Positions 33,175 through 38,085 of a stretch of DNA of 38,085 nucleotides are shown here, piece after piece; within the stretch, counting starts at the first letter, position 1, and each line of letters starts with the position of its first letter. The DNA is from an uncultured Bacteroidota bacterium. Its GTDB lineage: Bacteria; Bacteroidota; Bacteroidia; Chitinophagales; Chitinophagaceae. The notes beneath the pieces are model-generated. The model did no database searches. It worked only from the letters and a program-made list of their open reading frames with translations, and had not been told where the DNA came from. Both the position numbers and the translations under genes were made by a program. The stretch lies in the NCBI GenBank assembly GCA_903929195.1, contig CAIYTT010000085.1:1-38085 (forward strand). Direction: 5' to 3'.

Positions 33175-34185
33175 ATGGAATTATATCTTGATTCAGCCAA
33201 TATTAAAGAAATTGAAGAAGGCTTTAAATTGGGTTTTCTTACAGGTTTAACTACCACACCTACCTTTATGCAACGCGAAGGCATAACAGATATAGACGGT
33301 ATGATAGTTAGATTATCTAAAATAGCACCCATTTTACAAATTGAAGCTTTGGGCAATACTGCAGAAGATGTTGTAAAGGAAGCACGCCGCCAATTAGATT
33401 TAGGTCTTGACCCTAAGTGTACCGTATTTAAAATACCGGTATCTTTAGAGGGTGTACGTGCCTGTAATTTATTGCGTAAAGAAGGTTTGCTTGTAAATGT
33501 ACATTTAGTTTATACGTTGCAACAAGCCTATATGGCTATGCAAGCAGGTGCAACTTATGTATGCCCATTGGTGGGGCGTTTGCAAGACCAAGGACACGAT
33601 GCTTTAGCTTTGGTGGAGCAATGTGTAACTGCAGTAAATTACTATGGTTACAATACAAAAATTATGTTTAGCTCTGTACGTAATTCCGAACATGTGCGTA
33701 ATGCTATTAATTTAGGTGTACATACTATTACAGTACCTCTTAAAATACTAAAAGGCTTAACAGACAATAATTTTACAACATTAGGTACAGAGCAATTTTT
33801 AAGCGATACCCGCTTAATGACTGTAAAAGTAAAGGATGCAATAAATAATATTAATCCTGTTGTAATTGCATCTACTAATATAAAAGATGCTATTGTTAAA
33901 ATGACTGAATATGGTTTTGGCTCTATTACTGTAGTAAATGCCGATGGTAGTATAAAAGGAGTATTTACAGATGGTGATTTACGTAGATTAATACAAAAGG
34001 GTGGCGAAATTTTAAATTCTAATCTTAATGACCATGAATTTAAAACACCTATTAGTATTGATGCCAATGCATTATTAAATGAGGCATCTATTATCTTTAA
34101 GAAAACAAATGTTGATACCATATTGGTAACTGAAAACGGGTTACCAGTTGGAATGTTAGATATTCAAGATTTAAAAAATGATTAA
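33175..34185 (+). CDS. Transaldolase/fructose-6-phosphate aldolase-like domain fused to a CBS pair
   Basis: This is a 336-residue cytoplasmic protein. Residues 1 to about 215 align with the small transaldolase (FSA/TalC) family: MELYLDSAN start with D6, the Schiff-base lysine in FKIPVSLEG (K85 of FSA), and AGATYVCPLVGR. The motif usually written GVTTNPS reads GLTTTPT here, so the conserved active-site asparagine (N28 in FSA) is replaced. Residues 220-336 form two CBS motifs; GVFTDGDLRRLIQKG and VGMLDIQDL closely resemble the CBS pair of KdsD arabinose-5-phosphate isomerase. The fusion implies allosteric control of a sugar-phosphate lyase or aldolase by a nucleotide or sugar ligand. The activity is uncertain. 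It stands alone with its own promoter. Confidence 0.85.
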   Translation: MELYLDSANIKEIEEGFKLGFLTGLTTTPTFMQREGITDIDGMIVRLSKIAPILQIEALGNTAEDVVKEARRQLDLGLDPKCTVFKIPVSLEGVRACNLLRKEGLLVNVHLVYTLQQAYMAMQAGATYVCPLVGRLQDQGHDALALVEQCVTAVNYYGYNTKIMFSSVRNSEHVRNAINLGVHTITVPLKILKGLTDNNFTTLGTEQFLSDTRLMTVKVKDAINNINPVVIASTNIKDAIVKMTEYGFGSITVVNADGSIKGVFTDGDLRRLIQKGGEILNSNLNDHEFKTPISIDANALLNEASIIFKKTNVDTILVTENGLPVGMLDIQDLKND

Positions 34186-34254
34186 TTAGTACGTTTGTTG
34201 ATGTTTAATTAAATCAACTTGGCATTAATATCATTAATGCATCAAAAGTGACTA

Positions 34255-34297
34255 TTATATCAATTAGATATTTATATAAAATGTCTAATTGATATAA
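34255..34297. terminator. 14-bp stem-loop between convergent genes
   Basis: Perfect 14-bp arms (34255-34268 and 34284-34297; core ATATCAATTAGA) enclose a 15-nt loop, between the stops of the transaldolase-CBS gene (34185) and the minus-strand TPR lipoprotein gene (34394). It is a likely bidirectional terminator or 3' end element; there is no T-run. Confidence 0.55.
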
Positions 34298-34393
34298 ATG
34301 TCGTTTAGCTTAATAAAATAAATGCTATAGATGGTGCCATAAAACAGCATACTTTTTGTTTAGCCACCTACTTTTTATTAATTAAGTATTGGT

Positions 34394-37300
34394 TTATTTG
34401 TAAGCAGTATTGTAAAAAGACAAATAAGGCAATAATTTTTTATCGGCAAATAATTTTTTGTAATTATTACTTGATATTATTAATGCTTGATATTCTTCCG
34501 GTTTATAATCGTGCAATACATCCGCAATTTTTAAGTCGTTCATGTATTTTTTTGCTGTATCTGCATTTGGGAATTTTTTTAATACTATTAATGTTTGTTG
34601 CATTCCATAGAAATCAATATTTATATCTAAAGCAGCATCCGGGTATTTCGTTTTATTAAACGTGGTTAAATTTTGTTTTAAAACACCCGTTCTGCCATCT
34701 AAGCCGGGCAAAACTACAATACAAATATGCTCATCGGCAGGTTTATACGCATAAAAAGAAGGAATATCACTTTTAGGTACTTTTTTTACAGAATCATTTT
34801 TAGCAATCATTTTATCTGTTTTGCCGTCTATTTTATTGTCTTTTTCTCCCGGAGGGGTTTCTTTATACCAAGCAGGGAAACCACTTTTGCGCACAACAGC
34901 AATATATTCTTTTACAGAATTAGACCAAGTACTAAGTGTATCGCCCGGGTATAGTTTGTTAAATTCTAAAAGAGTGGTATCGGCTTTATCATAGTTGCCG
35001 GCACCGGCATAAGCCATTGCTTCTAATATCTTAAATCGTTTGCTAAAAGTAAGATTGTCATATTGCTTTTTAGCAAGTTCTATACGCACCATTGCTTCTG
35101 TATATTGATGTTTCAAAACCATATTATAGGTTTCCTCATAAAATTCTGCAACTTTAACTGTAGAATTCTGTGCTTCCGATTTATTGTTATACTTAGGTCT
35201 TAATATATCCGCATATACCGATTTCGGGAACTTATCTAATAATTGGTCGCTGTAGGTTTGGGCTTTTGCTAATTGATTTTGTGCAAGTGCTATTTGGTAT
35301 CTTAAATATAATTCTTCTTCTTTTTGATTATGATTCGGGAATTTTTTATCTAATAAATCAAGGGTAGTACTTGCTTGCACATAATCTTCCAATTGTTTAA
35401 AATAAGCTTTAGCTAATTGTATATATGCTTTTTGCACTGTTTTGTTCGATATATCTTTTTGGTCCTGTTTATTAGGTATTTTACTTAATAAATATTCTTC
35501 GCTTGGCAAGCCATTATCTTCTGCCGGCGTATTACCAACTGTTTCTTCATTATCATCGGGCTTAGTGCTTACAATATTTTGGTTAGTTGCATGTCGCCAA
35601 TTATCAGTAAGTGGGCGGTTACCCCATTTACGCTTAAATTCTGCACTACCTTGTTGTATTTGTGTTGGGCTTGAAAAATACCAATTGCTTGCTTCTGTAT
35701 TATCGTTTGCCGGCTCTGCTACTGATATTGTATTGCCTGCTAGCATAGCATTATCTATACTGTCTTGTATTATTTGTTGCAAATAGTGTAAATACTTACG
35801 TACGGCAGCCGTTTGTTCTTTTTTACTTAATTGTGCCAAAGCCATTAAGCTGTCTTGGTCATGTATGATATTTGTAGGGCCTACAATTTCATTTAAAACT
35901 TTTCCTCTTTGTATAGAAGCTAAACCGGTTGTGTCTTTAGAGCTACCGGTAGCATATTTTGCGGCACTGTCATACGCATTTTTTGCAACCGGATATTTTG
36001 CAGCACTATAATAAGCATCGCCTAAAGCTGCAAAAGATAGAGCCTTTTGTTTTTTACTTGCTTTTGGTGTACTTATGCTTTTATTTAAATATTTAATGGC
36101 GTCGTCTGTTTTGCCCGCTTTTATTGCTATTTTACCCAAAACATAATATACTTGGTCGTAGTAATTTACATATTTAGCATCATTAAGCACTTTTTTAAGT
36201 GGTCGCATTGCTTCTTCTACATCATTACCTGCCATTAAGGCATTATAAGCAATATTTTTTCTGGCATAAAAATCCATTTCTATTTTAGGGAAATAACTTA
36301 AATTTTTTTCGTAATTTGTTATTGCGGTTGCAAAATCTCCTCTGTTTTGTGCCAGTTGACCATTTAGAAATGCGGCTCTCATTTTTAAATAATCCGGCAA
36401 ATAACCATCTTCAATAACAATATCCAATTGTTTTGATGCCTCTTCATAATTTTGGTTTGCCAAATATGCAAATGCTTTTTCAACGGCTAAACGACCAACT
36501 AAATCATCGGGTAGGTTAGGGTCTCCTTCTAATAAAGAAATAACCATTTCTGCATTTTCAATTTTTTTTGATTCTGTATAGGTTCGAGCAAGCCATAAAA
36601 TAGCTTCATTATGCACTGACTTATGCCTTAGAAAATCAAGTTTTGATTTTTGTTCTTCTTCTAAAATTGATGGCTGTTCTTTAGATTTATTGCCATTGCC
36701 CGAACTAAAAGTTTTAGGAGCATCTTTCTTTTTCTGCTCCTCATCGCTACTTATGATATAACGAAAAGAGGTAGCAGCATTTTCATATCTCCCTTTGTAG
36801 TAATAAGCTTCACCCATTAATAGGAACATATCATTAGCCCATTTTACACGTGGGTCATGTATTTGCAACCCTATCGATGCTTTTCTTACTATGCTGTCCA
36901 TATCCGAAGATAATAATGCCGAGTCTTTATTTGGGTCAAATGGGTATAAGCCAATTAATGAATCTAAATTTTCTTTTTTCGTTCGTTGCATATTTACCAA
37001 TGCATCTTCCATTTTCTTATTGGCATTATAATAATAATTATAATGGGTAAAGGCATTTTGAACTAATCGCCGCTGTGGCGACCACTTTTTTTTCAACATG
37101 GATTTATTGGTCCACTGCTCTCGTTTTGTTTTAAATTTAATTTCTAATTTCAGTTTTAGTTCCTCTTGTTTTTTCTTTTCTTTTGCTTTTGCCAATCGTT
37201 CTTTTTCAGCTTTTACTTTTGCCAAGCTGTCTGTTTTTATTTTACGTACCATTTTTACACTGTCCATATATTTGGTACGCACTAGTTTAGTACTATCTTG

Positions 37301-37891
37301 TATATGTTTACGCACGGTTTTAGTGCTATCCATAATATGCTTACGATAATTACTTATGCTGTCTCTGTTTTTTGTTTGTACAATCTTTATACTATCTGTA
37401 TGATTCCGTTTTACTATAGATACACTGTCTGCAAATCGCTTACTTGCTTTGTATTTTTTTATTCTAAGTAAGCTGTCTGCTTTATTTTTCTGTACTGTTT
37501 TTATGCTGTCTGCTCTACTTTTTCTGGTTTCAGCTAATTGCGAATTTGTTGAATTCCGTATGTTTTTTACAGAGTCTAATGCTTTGGTTCTATTCTGTTT
37601 TATTAGCTCTGCCTTAGCAATTTTAGCTTTGCTTACACTATCTTTATAGTGCTTACTTTCTTTATATTTTTTTGCTTTAGTAAGGCTGTCTGTATGGTTT
37701 TTACGAGCAATTCTAATACTGTCGGCTGTGCGATTATGCGCATCTCTAATACTATCGGTAGTTGTTTTACGAGTAGTATCTGTAGTTTCAAAATCTTCTT
37801 CATCAACAAGCTTCGGCAAAGCATGTGTTGCAGAGAAGCAGTTAAATAAAACTACACTAATAATAAAAAATATAAATATTTTAAATCTCAC
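34394..37891 (-). CDS. PorW/SprE-like TPR lipoprotein with N-terminal 11-residue repeats
   Basis: This is a 1165-residue exported protein. A signal peptide with a lipobox (VLFNC, about residues 14-18) is followed by a highly charged repeat region at about residues 38-230, in which DS recurs every 11 residues (for example DSTKTVRKHIQ, DSTKLVRTKYM, DSVKMVRKIKT), indicating a long hendecad coiled coil. From about residue 330 there are many TPR-like helical repeats. The last 115 residues (HICIVVLPGL, LISSNNYKKLF, YLSFYNTAYK) match the C-terminal domain seen in PorW/SprE proteins of the type IX secretion and gliding machinery. The start codon is GTG at 37891, since no ATG is available upstream before a stop. 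PorW assignment is probable, not certain. Confidence 0.78.
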   Translation of the reverse strand: MRFKIFIFFIISVVLFNCFSATHALPKLVDEEDFETTDTTRKTTTDSIRDAHNRTADSIRIARKNHTDSLTKAKKYKESKHYKDSVSKAKIAKAELIKQNRTKALDSVKNIRNSTNSQLAETRKSRADSIKTVQKNKADSLLRIKKYKASKRFADSVSIVKRNHTDSIKIVQTKNRDSISNYRKHIMDSTKTVRKHIQDSTKLVRTKYMDSVKMVRKIKTDSLAKVKAEKERLAKAKEKKKQEELKLKLEIKFKTKREQWTNKSMLKKKWSPQRRLVQNAFTHYNYYYNANKKMEDALVNMQRTKKENLDSLIGLYPFDPNKDSALLSSDMDSIVRKASIGLQIHDPRVKWANDMFLLMGEAYYYKGRYENAATSFRYIISSDEEQKKKDAPKTFSSGNGNKSKEQPSILEEEQKSKLDFLRHKSVHNEAILWLARTYTESKKIENAEMVISLLEGDPNLPDDLVGRLAVEKAFAYLANQNYEEASKQLDIVIEDGYLPDYLKMRAAFLNGQLAQNRGDFATAITNYEKNLSYFPKIEMDFYARKNIAYNALMAGNDVEEAMRPLKKVLNDAKYVNYYDQVYYVLGKIAIKAGKTDDAIKYLNKSISTPKASKKQKALSFAALGDAYYSAAKYPVAKNAYDSAAKYATGSSKDTTGLASIQRGKVLNEIVGPTNIIHDQDSLMALAQLSKKEQTAAVRKYLHYLQQIIQDSIDNAMLAGNTISVAEPANDNTEASNWYFSSPTQIQQGSAEFKRKWGNRPLTDNWRHATNQNIVSTKPDDNEETVGNTPAEDNGLPSEEYLLSKIPNKQDQKDISNKTVQKAYIQLAKAYFKQLEDYVQASTTLDLLDKKFPNHNQKEEELYLRYQIALAQNQLAKAQTYSDQLLDKFPKSVYADILRPKYNNKSEAQNSTVKVAEFYEETYNMVLKHQYTEAMVRIELAKKQYDNLTFSKRFKILEAMAYAGAGNYDKADTTLLEFNKLYPGDTLSTWSNSVKEYIAVVRKSGFPAWYKETPPGEKDNKIDGKTDKMIAKNDSVKKVPKSDIPSFYAYKPADEHICIVVLPGLDGRTGVLKQNLTTFNKTKYPDAALDINIDFYGMQQTLIVLKKFPNADTAKKYMNDLKIADVLHDYKPEEYQALIISSNNYKKLFADKKLLPYLSFYNTAYK

Positions 37892-37916
37892 AATAAGTTT
37901 GCTCTCAAAAATTAAT

Positions 37917-37940
37917 AAAAATCAATTTGTATTGATTTTT
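37917..37940. terminator. Hairpin upstream of the TPR lipoprotein gene
   Basis: AAAAATCAAT (37917-37926) and ATTGATTTTT (37931-37940) form a perfect 10-bp stem with loop TTGT, flanked by T on both strands. It lies 26 bp upstream of the GTG start. It may terminate a gene to the right of the window, or form part of the leader. From 37941 to the window end I see no gene. Confidence 0.5.
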
Positions 37941-38085
37941 TATCTTTAATAAATAATTTTAATTTTTATCTATAAGTTACTAAAAAATACTAATGCAATA
38001 TACTCTATGTTTTTTAAAAATAATATGCATTACTCCTTTTAGCCCTTATTTTAACTGTTTTGTAATAACGAAGATAAATTAAAAA

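Noticed and set aside
37098-37849. Plus-strand frames opposite the hendecad repeat
   Set aside because: They mirror the repetitive minus-strand gene and consist of low-complexity, serine- and phenylalanine-rich translation without a start context.
37941-38085. C-terminal end of a minus-strand gene at the right edge
   Set aside because: One frame is open for about 24 codons from the edge, but it is AT-rich translation with no recognisable motif, and a TATCTTCG promoter-like box lies within it.

Overview
The window looks like the chromosome of a Bacteroidota bacterium, probably of the Chitinophagales/Sphingobacteriales type. It is AT-rich. It carries a PorW/SprE-like type IX secretion lipoprotein, a TonB-dependent receptor with a carboxypeptidase-regulatory N-terminus, a fused MurF-alanine racemase and an Nramp-UspA fusion. 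Promoters repeatedly match the Bacteroidota consensus TTG-N18/19-TAnnTTTG, and Shine-Dalgarno sites are not evident. I see no tRNA or rRNA genes, insertion sequences, phage genes or CRISPR arrays. It reads as ordinary core chromosome.

Layout. 1-3450: the end of an unknown minus-strand gene, aquaporin Z, a Rieske protein, and an ABC ATPase/FtsX-type permease pair. 3721-6210: MurF-Alr, which makes and ligates D-alanine for peptidoglycan. 6222-11298 (minus): a five-gene operon tetR, tolC-like, hlyD/macA-like, FtsX-type permease, ATPase, forming a regulated tripartite ABC exporter. 11403-16314 (plus): acyltransferase 3, an APC amino-acid permease and Nramp-UspA. 16340-19499: L-serine dehydratase, then an SDR/NmrA protein divergent from a GbsR/MarR regulator, with a 16-bp palindromic operator candidate between them. 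19681-23157 (plus): two small membrane proteins, an OsmC peroxidase and two tandem paralogous lipoproteins. 23234-29598 (minus): a GloA2-like VOC protein, a compact class III nucleotide cyclase, a TonB-dependent receptor and a TPR-adenylate cyclase. 29728-31373 (minus): LolC/E-like permease and rbfA. 31607-34185: a 47-residue membrane peptide, pdxH, rpsT (minus), and a fructose-6-phosphate-aldolase-like protein fused to a CBS pair. 34394-37891 (minus): a 1165-residue TPR lipoprotein with an 11-residue repeat.

Most genes have routine roles: cell wall precursor synthesis, envelope transport, amino acid and metal uptake, and translation accessory factors. The items most worth attention are the transaldolase-CBS fusion, with a changed active-site motif and KdsD-like CBS domains; the regulator/SDR pair with its palindrome; the hendecad-repeat region of the PorW-like protein; the two nucleotide cyclases with complete catalytic residues flanking a TonB receptor; the duplicated DCxCLDG lipoproteins; the small ORF in front of pdxH; and several strong stem-loops. 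No clearly new defence or mobile system was found.
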